Shown piece after piece: positions 45,436-57,076 of a stretch of DNA of 64,000 nt (positions are counted from its first letter, which is position 1; each line of letters starts with the position of its first letter). The stretch is taken from the NCBI GenBank assembly GCA_017311185.1, contig JAESUZ010004919.1, positions 1 through 64,000 on the forward strand, read 5' to 3'. This DNA comes from Proteles cristata cristata (Eukaryota > Chordata > Mammalia > Carnivora > Hyaenidae). A program made the translations under genes and the position numbers. The notes beneath the pieces are model-generated. The model did no database searches. It was not told the origin of the DNA and saw nothing but the letters and a program-made list of their open reading frames with translations.

Positions 45436-45935
45436 ACTTTTTTTTTTTCCTGTAATGTCTTTATTTGGGTTAGTTATTGGAATAATGCTAGCGTCCTAGA
45501 ATGAGTTAGGAAATGTTCACACTCTATTTTATGGACTACAATATAGAGAAATGGAATAATGTCTTCCGTAAATATTTGATAGAATTCACCAGTAAACTCA
45601 TCTGCATCTGGTTCTTTTTGTTTTGAAAAGTCATTAATTATTTATTCAATTTCCTTAACAAATTAGGTTTATTCAGATAGCCTATTTCTTCTGTGAATTT
45701 TGTCAGAGCGTATCTTTCAAGGAAATGGTCCATTTAACCCAGGTAATTAAATATGTGGACATTGAGTACTTCATAATATTCAGTTATTGTCTTTTTAATG
45801 TCTACAGGACCCATACTGATGTTGCCTCTTTTGTCTAACATTGGTAATTTGTGTCTTCTCTCTTTTTTCTCAGTTGGATTAACTAGAGATTTATTTATTT
45901 TGTCAATCTTTTCAAACAACCAGCTTAAGCATCAT
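45436..45935 (-). mobile_element. Ancient L1 ORF2 early RT region, antisense
   Basis: The complement gives the linker and early RT sequence of ORF2. The minus frame at 45734-45919 carries FEKIDKINKSL, KRGNISMGPVDIKKTI and EYYEVL, matching the family line FEKINKIDKPL ... KGEITTDTAEIQKII ... EYYEQLY. It is a decayed fragment. Confidence 0.8.
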
Positions 45936-45938
45936 ACT

Positions 45939-46158
45939 GGGGTGCCTCGGTGGCTTAGTTGGTTGATTTCAGCTCAGGCCATATAATCTCATGGTTCTTG
46001 GGTTCAAGACTTGCATTGGACTCTGTGCTGATAACTTGGAAGCCTGCCTGCGGTTCTCTCTCTCTTCCTCTCCTTCTGCCCCTCCCGTGCTTATGCTTTC
46101 TCTCTCTCTCTCTCTCTGTCTCTTTCAAAATAAATAAATAAATAAATTTAAAAAAGAA
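45939..46158 (+). mobile_element. Carnivore SINE, diverged
   Basis: Head GGGGTGCCTCGGTGGCTTAG, CT-rich segment and AAATAAATAAATAAA tail are present. About ten bases between the A box and the mid region are missing. Confidence 0.88.
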
Positions 46159-46198
46159 TAAGAGCAATAAAAGTTTTATTGTTCCTTCACTTATACCA

Positions 46199-46304
46199 AT
46201 TTTTTTTGAGAAAGAGAGAGAGAAAGAGAAAGAGTGGTACAAGAGCACACTAGGGGCAGATGGAGAGGGGGAGGGAGACAGGGAAACCTAAGCAAGCTCC
46301 ATGA
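46199..46304 (-). mobile_element. SINE fragment, tail half only
   Basis: The minus-strand tail and GA-rich part are present through 'gaaacctaagcaagctcc'. The head half is missing. Confidence 0.75.
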
Positions 46305-46305
46305 C

Positions 46306-46470
46306 TATGGCAATACTTTTCAAGTACATCAAAGACACAATCCATGAAAGATGTAATTGATAAACTGTACTTCATTCAAATTAAAACTTTGGTCTGCAAA
46401 AGAAACTGTTAAGACATCCCACCTACAGGGTGAAAGTATTTGGAAAAAATATATTTGTGGATATTTATTC
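46306..46470 (+). mobile_element. Ancient L1 ORF2 scrap
   Basis: 'aaagacacaatccatgaaag', 'ttgataaactgtacttcatt' and 'tggtctgcaaaagaaactgt' match ORF2 ahead of the C-terminal region. Confidence 0.65.
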
Positions 46471-46474
46471 ATAT

Positions 46475-47200
46475 ATATTTCATATAATTCTTGCTTTTAT
46501 TTATCCTGCATGTCTTGACACGAAAACTTAAACAAAATTTACTGATTTATTTAAAAACCTCACAATTAACAAAAACAGTCTTTTAAAAAATGTAAAGAAA
46601 TACCATGCTTTATGATAGAGTCAACTTGAGAAGTATGTTTACTCCCTCTAGACATTATATGTACTTAATATGTTCCCTTGAGTCACCTGTATTCATTAAT
46701 TTAAATTTTTTATTTCAATATTAAAAGGATTAGAAGCACATTGTAAAAAAATAATAAATATGAAGCATATAAAGTAAAAGAGAAAGTCATCATATATCAC
46801 TCCCACCCTACTTTGTCCTGTATGTAACAAATTTAATAATTTAGTGTATATCATTACATATATTTATTTTTAGTATTTTCTCTATTTCATGAATACTAAA
46901 ACAAATTCATGTTTATTTTATGTGACATTAAGTCATTCTATAAATTTGTGTGTCTAAGAAGTTTTGAGTTATTTTCTGCATCTTTACACTTCAGTCTTAA
47001 AGGAGAAGTTCATGTCATGAATTCACTTCAAAGCGAGGGATTGCTTATAGGCAGAATAAACAGAGAAGTGTTTTTCCTGTCTTAATTGAGTGATCTAGTG
47101 CTTTGTTAATACAACTATTAATCCAAAGATACCACCAGATTTATATATTTCCATTTTAAAAGTCTAATTATAAAGAGTGATGGTACTTGTTTTTCAGTTT
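46475..47200. other. Unique AT-rich sequence
   Basis: Nothing recognised. Confidence 0.5.
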
Positions 47201-47202
47201 AA

Positions 47203-47432
47203 AAGTGGTTAGGAGCATATGTTCTAAAGTCAGTGCACATTGATTTCAAATTGGTTCTGTCATTTGATAAATGTTATTTAATAAATAAAATAAAATAATA
47301 ACAAATTTTGCATATCAAATAACCTTTTGATGCTTTAGTTCTTTCCCATGTGAAAGAGAAATAAGTATAGTCCCTGCATTTAGGGGTTGTTGTAAGTAAT
47401 GAAACTTACAGCGTTTAAAACTGTTTGAGACT
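47203..47432 (+). mobile_element. MIR element
   Basis: 'aagtggttaggagcatatgt / tctaaagtcagtgcacattg / atttcaaattggttctgtca', then 'ccatgtgaaagagaaataag' and 'taggggttgttgtaagtaat' follow MIR end to end. Confidence 0.75.
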
Positions 47433-47439
47433 TTTAGAG

Positions 47440-48410
47440 AAATGGCCCCTCTTTTAGATGTATGTATTTATGAATACTTTGGTGGAAGACAAATTGACAG
47501 GAATCAGGTTATAGATAATAAAATATTAAATTAACTCAAGTAACAATGTGAGATGTAAAAGAAATTATCAGAATAAATTACTATGTTTCAGACATAGCTG
47601 ATTTATTCTTCAGATTTAACAAGGACATATTTTTTTGTTAATTTTTAAAGGAACATATTTAAGAGGGCTAAGGACAGAAGATGATCTGAAAAATATTGGC
47701 TCTGAATACAGTGGGTGGAAGCCCACATACTTGGTTTGTTTGCCAACATTCAGATATGCTCTGGATATACTTTGTTCATTTTGTCTTTCTTGTGGACTGG
47801 TCCTTTTACAAGCCTATATTTGTAATGTAAATAAAACAGAGGAGAATGGTTAAGTATGCACTTCTTTTTTATAATTCAATCTTTGAATAAGTTTTTCGGT
47901 ACCTATTCTGCTAAATAATTCAAGACAGACTGAGACACACACAGATGGCAAGATTTATATCACTAACAATTCATTTGATCATACAAAAACATTTCTAGAC
48001 AATATATGCAATGCCTTATCATAGATATTTCTAGAAAAGAGCAAATGGACTTAAATTTATTTTGAATCTATATGAAAGAAACTTTATGTTTAGCAAAGTG
48101 GGTAATGTGATAATAGATTATATTAACAACAGTGTAAATTTCATAAAAAAGGGAGTTGAATCTTCTGTTTCAGTTTGTTGACAAAAATACTTCTTGGGTT
48201 ATTGTGTTCCCATTACCTTGCTATTTATTGGCAATAAATAAATCTTTTGAGGAAAAACTAACATAGTAGCAAATATTTTGAAACAAAAAGGAGATTCAAA
48301 AGATGTGTTGCTGTCCCAAAATCTGTCTACTTTGTGAAATTGAGATAAATAAACAAAAACCAAAACCAAAAAAGAAAAAAAAAACTAGTATATGTGGTCA
48401 CAGAAGCTCA
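47440..48410. other. Unique AT-rich sequence
   Basis: Nothing recognised. Confidence 0.5.
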
Positions 48411-48424
48411 AATAAAGATTTACA

Positions 48425-48652
48425 GGTAAGGGGTACCTGGGTGACTCAGTCAGTTAAGCGTCTTACTTTGGCTCAGGTCATGATCTTGCAGTTTTTGAGT
48501 TTGAACTCCGCATCAAGCTCTGTGCTGACAGCTCAGAGCCTGAAGCCTGTTTTGGATTCTGTGTCTCCCTCTCTCTGCCCACTTTTGCTTGTGCTCTGAC
48601 TCCCTCTTTCTCTCAAAAATGAATAAATGTTAAAAAAAAAACAATTTTTTAA
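48425..48652 (+). mobile_element. Feline SINE with 11-bp perfect duplication
   Basis: AAAGATTTACA occurs at 48414-48424 and 48653-48663. The copy is full-length with head GGGGTACCTGGGTGACTCAG. Confidence 0.93.
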
Positions 48653-48664
48653 AAAGATTTACAA

Positions 48665-49320
48665 GTGGATTTTTTTTTAAGTGGAATTTAAAGGTGCCAA
48701 TATTTTGGCTCAATATCAAAAAGGACTTTCTAATGGATTTTATGTCTTTCATCAGATTTATTACTCTAAGAGTTCATTTCTTGTTACTAAAAATATTTAA
48801 TCATAGGTCAAATACCTACAAGACTTAGTTTAAAAAATAAAATAAAATTAATATTATCCAATAAATAAAAGAATAGATGCCTTTCTAAACTATATGTGTG
48901 CTCACTAATAAATATTTATTAAATTATGGCTTTTGTACATAAAGCCACCCAAATGAAGTGTATTATTTTTCTTAAAAGAGGAAGAGTACTCCACTATAAG
49001 ACAAAATTCCAAATTTTTAGAATCATTGGAAAAATTGAGCATTATCTTTTCCAATTTCAAGCGAGAGTAACAATTTCCCACTTAAATCCTCCCGTGATTA
49101 TGCTTGCTATGGATAAACCTATCCATATATCTCTTTTTTGTAACTTACTGTAAGCACCTGTCAAATTATTATGATAAATTTGAATCATGCTAGACACATT
49201 TAAAGTGACAGATAATAGAATCATTGAACTTGACTTTTGATCAGTATTAATTATAAAACTTGAACAACACATTTGAAGACACATATGCAGAGCTTCAGAT
49301 CCGTGGATGAAATTAAAAAA
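48665..49320. other. Unique AT-rich sequence
   Basis: Nothing recognised. Confidence 0.5.
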
Positions 49321-49324
49321 CACA

Positions 49325-50755
49325 CTAATATATGTGTAATGGGTCTCTCTGGGATAAGAGAGGAAGGCAAGAAAAATATGTTAGAAGACATAATGACTGA
49401 AATAACAAATTTGATTTCTTAAAAAATATAAATAATAAGTTCACTGAATCCCAATTAGGAGGGACACAAAAGGATTCACTCTAAACACATTGTCAACATG
49501 CCTAAAGACAAAGAGAAAACTTTTATAAGAACAGTGGATGATGGTGTCATATTCAAAAGAGCAGCTGTACAGTTTACAGTGGAAATGTCATCTTAAATGA
49601 ATTCAGAAGACAAAAGAATAACACATTTTATGTTGTTAAAGAAAATAATTGTTATCCAAGAGTTTTATATCAGTCAAAAAAAAAAAAAAACATTTGAAAT
49701 GAAAGTAAGGTAAATACATTCCCAGAATTTTAAAAAAAAGGGAATTTGTTTCTAGATTAATTGTACAATAAATAACAATGGAATTCCTTCTGGCTAAAAG
49801 GAAATGTCACCGTACAGTAACTCTAATCCAGAGAAAAAATAAAAGAGCAAAAGGAAATGGTAATATATTGGAAAACATAAAACACTTCATGAAATATTTT
49901 CAAATTTCTAAGTTTCCCAAAACTTAATATTTTAAGTAACATAAGATTATATAAAGCAATAATTATCACACTATTTTGTTGGGTTTATAATACAAATAGA
50001 TAATGTGTATAATTATAATAAAACAAAAGTAGGAAAGTGGTAGTGCATTTGAGGAAAACTGTTTTATTCAAAAAATTTATTTACCTGAATTATTGATAAA
50101 TTAAAACATATATTATAATTCCTTGATAAGCCACTAAGAAAATATAAATAAGCTATCAACAGAGGAATTAGAATTGTATACCAGTAATATTTGTTTAACA
50201 CAGTGAATCTGGCATATCAACAGATGAAACAAAGTAGATATAAACAATAGAGGAAATAAATAGCAAAATAAGAGGCATAAATACAACCATATGCATGGTT
50301 ATATTAAATGAGATAACACTACACATTTCCATGAAAACTCAGATATTGTATAAGATTAAAAGTAGCTTCCAACTATCTTTCCAAATATGTTTGAAAATAT
50401 TTTTAATAGAAGATAGCATTTACAAATGTGAAATGAGCAGGAGTGATTATAATAATTGATCATACAAAATCGACTTTAAAAAAACAAATATTTCTAGAGA
50501 TACAAAGATGTGTTTTACAATAATAAAAGGGTGAATATATTTGAAAGATATAAAACATATAAAGATATCTAGTGCTTCATATTACATGAAGCAAAATGTG
50601 ACATATTTGAAAGGGAAAACAAATAACAAAGTGACTATGGTGAAATTTGAACCATCTGCTCTTGATTTTTGGCAGAGCCACTAGACAAAATATCCATAAG
50701 TATATTTAAGATTGAAGTAAAACCATGAACTACCTTGACTCAACTGATAATTTTA
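49325..50755 (+). mobile_element. Ancient L1: late ORF1, spacer and start of ORF2
   Basis: 'gaggaaggcaagaaaaatat', 'cctaaagacaaagagaaaac', 'ggaaatgtcaccgtacagta / actctaatccagagaaaa', 'ataagccactaagaaaat' and 'attacatgaagcaaaatgtg' follow old L1 in order from ORF1 into the endonuclease part of ORF2. It is too decayed to code. An (A)15 run lies at about 49677-49691. Confidence 0.7.
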
Positions 50756-50948
50756 TTTTTATTTTCATTTTTTAAACTATTTATTTATTTACTTATTTAT
50801 TTATTTATTTTTATTATAGCTTGTTGTCAAGTTGGTTTCCATACAACACCCAGCCAGTGCTCATTACAAGTGCCCTCCTCCATGTGTTTTCACTCATATG
50901 TGGAACAGGAGAAACTTAACAGAGAGGGGAAAATGGGTGATCAACGGG
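50756..50948 (-). mobile_element. Short carnivore L1 with inverted 5' part
   Basis: 50770-50882 is the complement of an L1 3' end ('ttgtcaagttggtttccata', 'cagccagtgctcattacaag'). 50887-50948 then reads on the plus strand as upstream L1 3' UTR ('cactcatatgtggaacagg', 'gaaaatgggtgatcaacg'). TAATTTTA at 50748-50755 and 50949-50956 flanks the whole. It interrupts the ancient L1. Confidence 0.75.
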
Positions 50949-50956
50949 TAATTTTA

Positions 50957-51285
50957 GAACAGTTATTTATTCCAGTGACACAGAATACAAATTCTTTTCA
51001 AAAATACATGAACCATTCTCCATGACAGACCACAAGAGAGGACATAAGACAAGTCTTCAAAAATGTAAAAAGATTGAAATAGTTCAAAATGTTTTCTGAA
51101 CACCATACAGTTAATTTAGAAACCATGAGCACAAATGAATTGGAAAAATTCCCAAATATTTGGAAATTAAACCATATAATAATTAATGTTCCATGAGCCA
51201 GAGGAGAACTCACAAAAAAAGTAGAAAATATTTAAAACTAAAAAGGAACTGGAACACAACCATCAAAATTTATAGGCTGCTGCAA
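50957..51285 (+). mobile_element. Ancient L1 ORF2, late endonuclease region
   Basis: The ancient L1 resumes with 'gtgacacagaatacaaattc', 'gaaccattctccatgacaga', 'caaatatttggaaattaaac' and 'aatttataggctgctgcaat'. Confidence 0.78.
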
Positions 51286-51287
51286 TG

Positions 51288-51480
51288 CTTTCTTTTTTGC
51301 CTTATTACATTGGCTACATTCTCCAGTTCTGCTTCGAATAGAATATCTCAGAGCAGTCACTCTTGCCTTATTTCTAATCTTAGAGGGGCAGCTTTAGTCT
51401 TTCACCATAAAGCATGATTTTAGTTGTTTCTCATAGATACCCTTTATTAGGTTGGGGAAATTCCTAGCACTAGATAGTCT
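51288..51480 (-). mobile_element. Ancient L1 ORF2 RT region, antisense
   Basis: 'cactcttgccttatttctaa / tcttagaggggcagctttag / tctttcaccataaagcatga' is the complement of the RT region just after the palm domain. It abuts plus-strand L1 head to head. Confidence 0.78.
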
Positions 51481-51484
51481 TTTT

Positions 51485-53175
51485 GACAAAGAAGGTCTCA
51501 AAATAAATATAATTATATTAAATATTCCAGAGGAAAATTGATTCTTAGTAAGTTTATAAATTGTGTTTGCAGGTAGAAAGAGCATCTATGCAAAATATCA
51601 GAAAGAAATCAGTACTCCCCAATTCCTAAAATCTTTTCTATGTTCCAAATCTATATGAATATAGAAATTAAACTGTTCTTGGCTTAAAATGTTTCTCTCA
51701 CAGTGTCCGTTGACTAAACAGATTTTGAGTGAGGGAGATCTTTTACTAAGTTAACATTATTCATTTTTTGAGGTACTCTCTAAAACTCTCTAAAACATTC
51801 ATTTTTAGGTACTCTCTAAAAAAAAGAAAATATGCATTTCACTTGTCTATGAACTATGTTACTTCATATAGATAGGCTATAAACAATGATGATGTTATAA
51901 AATGGGAATAAAGTCCTCTGGAACTATTTTTTTTTTTATTTTATGGGAGAAAAAAAAGAAGAAAATATTTTGGACTTAAGAACAAGTATATAGGTCCACT
52001 TAATAAATATGTACTTCTAGTCAAGATATTGGTTAATTAGATGTATGAAAGCTAAATGGTAATTTAACTGACACATATAATAACACTTTTGCTATGCAAA
52101 CTTTTTACCTCTCATAAGAATTCTACCTGACATGAATCATTTTTATAAACATAGCATTTTAAGTGGAGAAGGATGCATAAATACAATTGGTATATGGTTC
52201 TAGCTTGTCAATATATTTGATAATTACAGACTCTCCATGAAGCCAAAGATAGATTTATTTTATGATTTGAACAGATCATAGTATAAAAGAAAGGCTTCAA
52301 ACATATGGGCATGTCCAGTATTAATTTAATTAAAATAAGGGATACTGGTACATTAGTTTATTTCCATAAACTAAATATTTCATATATTTTAATTTATACA
52401 TTTTTGTCTATAGCATATTACCCATATTTGCCTAAAACAAATAATAGTATGTGACATCCAGGGGTAATTTAAAGCAAATGCCACAAGGAGCAAAGGGTAA
52501 GATTATTAAAAAGTTACCTAGTAAATTATTTGCTGTTTTGTGGACTTACATAATTAATGGCATTTCAGAAAGTGAAACAGTTTGCTGAACTTTTACATTA
52601 GCATGAGAAAAGCTATCATGTATTTTATTCAAGACGTGCTGTTCCAGTTGTAAAAGTTGTTTGGTTTACGTTAGGAATGGTTCAAAACAGGACTTGAATT
52701 GTATACTTCAATCTATTTGCCTTTGTAAAAAATGTTACAAATAAAAATTTCTTTTGCAGTCTAGTTAAGAAGAGAGGCTGTTATATATTTAACAAATCTC
52801 ATCTTGCCAGCTAAAAGATTTTGTGCCTCAAGTTTTGTTTGTGTGTGTGTAGACACACACAAAGCTATCTCACACTTAACATTAAAATTTAAAAACTCCT
52901 CCTATGAAACATTTATCTTTTTCATCTTAAAAATTTTTTTCTTAAGAAAATTTTATATGTTATTCTTAATTGTTTCCTTTTTCCATTTTCAATAAAGATA
53001 TAATAGACACTACACTATTGACAATGTTCTTGTCAGTTTTCCCAAGATTCCTTTCCAAATCCAATGGCCAATTCTATGTCACTGTGGCATGACCTGACTT
53101 CTAACAGAGTTTGAACACACTATCCATGTCTCAATGTCTTTATTTGATTTCTAGAAAAAGCCACTATCCTAATTT
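51485..53175. other. 1.7 kb of unique AT-rich sequence
   Basis: A local duplication of 'ggtactctctaaaa' lies near 51770-51825, and a short GTGTGT/ACACAC inverted pair near 52838-52862. Nothing else is recognised. Confidence 0.5.
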
Positions 53176-53179
53176 TTCT

Positions 53180-53930
53180 CTGATCTCTATGGATACTTGA
53201 AGTTTCTCTTGAGAGGTTCATCTCCTACAGATCTCTCAGAGTTTGCATAAGCTAAGGATTAATATGTGGCTCTATTTCTGGGCAATGCTCTCTCACCAGT
53301 GATAACATTTGTTCTCGAGCTTCAAATATTACATACACTGATAATTTCCAAATTCATAGGACAACTCTCATTTTTGCCCCTGAGTCCTAGACTTGGTGTA
53401 TTACAGCTCTTTACTTGAATTTTCCACCTAGTGGATAGCTAAGAAGGAATTTATGTTTCCTTTTCCCACCCCAGACCTGTTTTCCCAGTTTTGTTCATCT
53501 TTGTTTCATACATACTTGACGAAGCCATGATCATAGAATGAAACTCTATTCCTCACTTTCTATCATCTCTAACTCACAGTCCAGTGATAAGTCTTGTTTT
53601 GATCTGCCTTCAAAATATATCTCTAAAAACATTTATTTATTTACTTCTTAACACTTTCACTCTTACCTTCCAGTCACAGGCTCCCTTATCTTTATCTAGC
53701 CCAGACTAACGTTATAGCTTCATAAATTATCTATTTCCAGTCGTATTCCTCTATGGTTTATTCTCCACTCAGCAATTTAAGATGAGAAAAAAGAAAATAT
53801 CCCCAGGTTTTCTTGATCCACTACATTTGCTCTTTGCTGCTGACTAATAATTCATTATACTTCCAATCTTTTAGAATTCTGCAGTATGCAGATTATTTAA
53901 AAATTGTGTTCCAGTTATATCTCCTTTTTT
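53180..53930 (+). mobile_element. L2 element, 3' part
   Basis: 'gggcaatgctctctcaccag', 'gacttggtgtattacagctc', 'gatctgccttcaaaatatat', 'acaggctcccttatctttat' and 'ctgcagtatgcagattattt' fit the L2 ORF2 end and 3' region in order, including the counterparts of 'ggactactgcaatagcctc' and 'cagccagagtgatctttct'. Confidence 0.6.
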
Positions 53931-53946
53931 AAAATAATAATTTAAA

Positions 53947-54145
53947 TTTTCTAATGTTTTACTTATTTCTGAGAGACAGGGAGAGAGACAGTGTGAGGGA
54001 GGTACAGAATCGGAAGCAGGCTCCAGGCTCCGAGCTAGCTGTCAGCACAGAGCCTGTCGTGGGGCTTAAACCCACGAAACGGGTGATCATGACCTGAGCC
54101 GAAGTTCGACGCTTAAACGACTGAGCCACCCAGGTGCCCCTGTGG
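53947..54145 (-). mobile_element. Feline SINE with 12-bp perfect duplication
   Basis: TAATAATTTAAA occurs at 53935-53946 and 54146-54157. The middle has the 'gagctagctgtcagcacag' form. Confidence 0.95.
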
Positions 54146-54167
54146 TAATAATTTAAAAGCACACACA

Positions 54168-54573
54168 AAGGACCCCTGAGGGGCTCAGTTGATTGAGCAT
54201 CCAACTCTTGATTTCAGCTTAAGTCATGATTTCATGTCGTGGAATCAAGCCCTGTGTCTCGGGCCACGCTGAGCATGGAGCCTGTTTAAGATTCTCTCGG
54301 GGCACCTGCGTGGCTCAGTTGGTTAAGTGTCCGACTGGCTCAGGTCATGATCTCACGGTTCGTGAGTTCGAGCCCCGCGTCGGGCTCTGTGCTGACAGCT
54401 GAGAGCCTGGAGCCTGTTTTGGATTCTGTGTCCCTCTCTCGCTCTGCTCTTTCCCTGCTCATTCTCTGTCTCTCTCACTCTCTCAAGGATAAATAAACAT
54501 TAAAAAAAAAAAGATTCTCTCTCTCTTTCTCCTTCTCCCTCTCCCTCCCCTTGCCTGCTCACACTGTCTCTTT

Positions 54574-54576
<3 letters not shown>
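54168..54576 (+). mobile_element. Older carnivore SINE, interrupted by a younger SINE
   Basis: The head and middle ('gagcatggagcctgtttaag') run to 54298, and the CT-rich rest resumes at 54511 ('tctctttctccttctccctc'). It belongs to the older subtype with 'gagcctg..taagattctctc'. A CA repeat follows directly. Confidence 0.9.
54299..54510 (+). mobile_element. Young feline SINE nested in an older SINE
   Basis: AAGATTCTCTC is repeated perfectly at 54288-54298 and 54511-54521. The copy is close to the feline consensus, with B box GAGTTCGAGCCCCG and several intact CpGs ('cgcgtcgggctc'). Confidence 0.96.

Positions 54577-54616
<40 letters not shown>
54577..54616 (+). repeat. (AC)20 microsatellite
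   Basis: Forty uninterrupted bases of AC lie at the tail of the older SINE. Confidence 0.98.
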
Positions 54617-54618
<2 letters not shown>

Positions 54619-55014
54619 CACACTTGCACACAATTCTTCAGTTTTAAAAATGGGAGGTGCTTCTTATTTTTTCATATTGTCTTAATTACTATCTTCTTAA
54701 TCATCCTTTCAAAGATATTCTTTGTCAATCTTAGCTTATTTCTACTTATGGTTTATGAGGATATTACTTTCACCCTATATTTAGATAGATAAAAAGAAAT
54801 CAGTAATACTAATTTTAGAATATTAAGTTTCACATTTAATTTATAATATATAACCATATAGCAGCTCTTTTTAAAGAATTTTATAAAATACTAATATATA
54901 GCAATTTAAGTTTCTATGTTTTCATAGTCACTACTTGAAGTTATTTTCTTGAGGTGCATGTGGCAAAGAAACAAACCATTGATATCAAAACCAATGGAGA
55001 TGGAAATATAAAAG

Positions 55015-55115
55015 AGCGTCACCACACCTTTCTTATGAGGTATAGATAAAGTAACTTGTTCTAGGTCACATAGTCAGTGGTAGATGGATCTATGAATCCT
55101 TATTAACTTCTCTTG
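55015..55115 (+). mobile_element. MIR fragment, 3' half
   Basis: 'taaagtaacttgttctaggt / cacatagtcagtggtagatg' matches MIR 'taagtaacttgcccaaggtcacacagctagtaagtgg'. Confidence 0.65.
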
Positions 55116-55119
55116 CCAA

Positions 55120-55730
55120 TTGTTTGTACTCTGAGATTGAAAATATTTATTGATTACCTAAAACATGTCACTCTCCTATATCCTTTTTTATATACAAAAA
55201 ACAAAAAACAAAAAAACAAAAACAAAAACTGAGCTCAAAGAAGAGAGTTCAGAAGCCCAGAATGACAAGGAGCAAGCAAGGAGCAGAGTTAAAATAATTT
55301 ATGAGTTGTAGAAATGTTAACAGAGTGTCTTTTATATGATACAGTCTTATACAAAACAGATGTGATCTTGTCCTTCATAAAGATTAGTTTAGTGAAAATT
55401 AATATTATAGTCAACTATATTATTCCAATGAGGCTTAATCTCATCTATTTTGAGTGGATTAAGGAAGATGAATAAAGGCAGGAAATCATTTTTAATCATA
55501 TGTTTTCATCACTTTCATTTTTATTGATAGCTATTTCAGGTGGTTGTTATGATTGAATAACTAAATATAGTACAACCTGAAAGGCCAATGACAAATTTAA
55601 TTATGGAAGGGCTGCCTTTGACTATTAACCTTTTCGTATTTATTGAACACTGAAATAGTCTCGGGTATGTCTCCAGTGATAAACATAGTGTCTTAGAATC
55701 TAACTGTGTCAGAGTTAGAAGTTAACTGCA
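55120..55730. other. Unique AT-rich sequence
   Basis: An A/C-rich run of 'caaaaaacaaaaa' units lies near 55192-55226. Nothing else is recognised. Confidence 0.5.
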
Positions 55731-55734
55731 TTAT

Positions 55735-55791
55735 TCAGGGATTTTCAGTTGCAAGTGACAGAAATCCAATTCAACATAAGAAAGAATCATT

Positions 55792-55845
<54 letters not shown>

Positions 55846-55980
55846 ATTTGAAGAGCACTGGATAACTCAGATAACTAAAGGCAGAGCTTTAGGAAATGGG
55901 GACACCTTAGGACTGTTAGGGACTAAATACTTGAGTTATTGTCTGTATCTCTTTTGTTCTTGATGCTTATGCCTTTTGTG
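55735..55980 (+). mobile_element. Interspersed repeat, family unresolved
   Basis: 'gttgcaagtgacagaaatcc / aattcaacataagaaagaat' matches the start of a common mammalian repeat ('ttgcaagtgacagaaacccaactcaaactggctt'). A CA microsatellite has grown inside it. Confidence 0.4.
55795..55841 (+). repeat. (AC)23 microsatellite
   Basis: About 47 uninterrupted bases of alternating AC. Confidence 0.98.
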
Positions 55981-56338
55981 CATATGTGTTTTAGCAGAGT
56001 TCCAGGTAGTTATTGAATTGTTATTTTAAAAGCTTTCTATCAGAGAGAAAAGAGAATGCTTTCTTGGGGATTTAAGGAAGAGAAATTTCATGGATGAATT
56101 CCAGTTGTCATGGCCCAAGGTTCAGGCACACCTTTGATCAGTCATTTTGTCCAGGGCCTTGGGAGCTTTGATTTTCACAACACTGGTCACATTACCAACC
56201 CTAAGTGGTCAGGAGAGAAAGTTCTTTTAATAGAAACTGGGTGGAGATGCTTGCAGAAAAAAATAATAGGCACACGTTCTTCCTTGGTTGCCCAACATGC
56301 ATGACCACATACATAAACATATTTTTCTCTCACTATAA

Positions 56339-56550
56339 GTTTTTTAAATGTTTTATTTATTTTTGAGAGACAGAGAGAAACAGAGCACAAGCAAGGGAGA
56401 GGCAGAAAGAGAGAGACACAGAATCTGAATCAAGCTCCAGGCTCTGAGCTGTCAGCACAGAGTCCATTATAGGGCTCAAACTCACAAACCATCAGATCAG
56501 GACCTGAGCTGAAGTCAGACACTTACCTGACTGAGCCACCCAGGTGCCCC
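56339..56550 (-). mobile_element. Feline SINE with perfect short duplication
   Basis: TCACTATAA occurs at 56330-56338 and 56551-56559. Full minus copy. Confidence 0.94.
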
Positions 56551-56836
56551 TCACTATAATCTTTTTAAAGTCATACTCCTAACTTCAATTCAACTATCTA
56601 ATATATAGCCATTAATGAGTCCCAAAGATAGGCTCCTCATAACAATATCTAATAACTCATTGAAGACCAAAACAACAATATGAATTCAATATGAATTCCT
56701 CCCAGTTACATCTAAAAGTAGCCTATCATGATACTGCAACCTATGATAAAAATATGCATCTGTGCATATGTATCACAGAAGCTGTGAGCATATTAAAATC
56801 TCCTGTTTAGATAAAATAAGAAGGGATCCTATCTTA

Positions 56837-57058
56837 TTTTTTTAATTTTTTAAATGTTTTATTTATTTCTAGGAGAAAGAGAGAGACAGCGTGAGCAGGG
56901 GAGAGTCAGAGAGAGAGGGAGTCACAGACTGAAACAGGCTCCAGGCTCTGAGCTGGCAGTCAGCACAGAGCCCGACGCGGGGCTCGAACCCACGAACTGC
57001 GAGATCATGACCTAAGCGAAAGTCGGATGCTTAACCAACTAAGCCACCCAGGCACCCC
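56837..57058 (-). mobile_element. Young feline SINE with perfect 18-bp duplication
   Basis: AGAAGGGATCCTATCTTA is identical at 56819-56836 and 57059-57076. The body is near consensus with CpGs kept ('cccgacgcggggctcgaacc'). It is one of the youngest insertions in the window. Confidence 0.97.
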
Positions 57059-57076
57059 AGAAGGGATCCTATCTTA

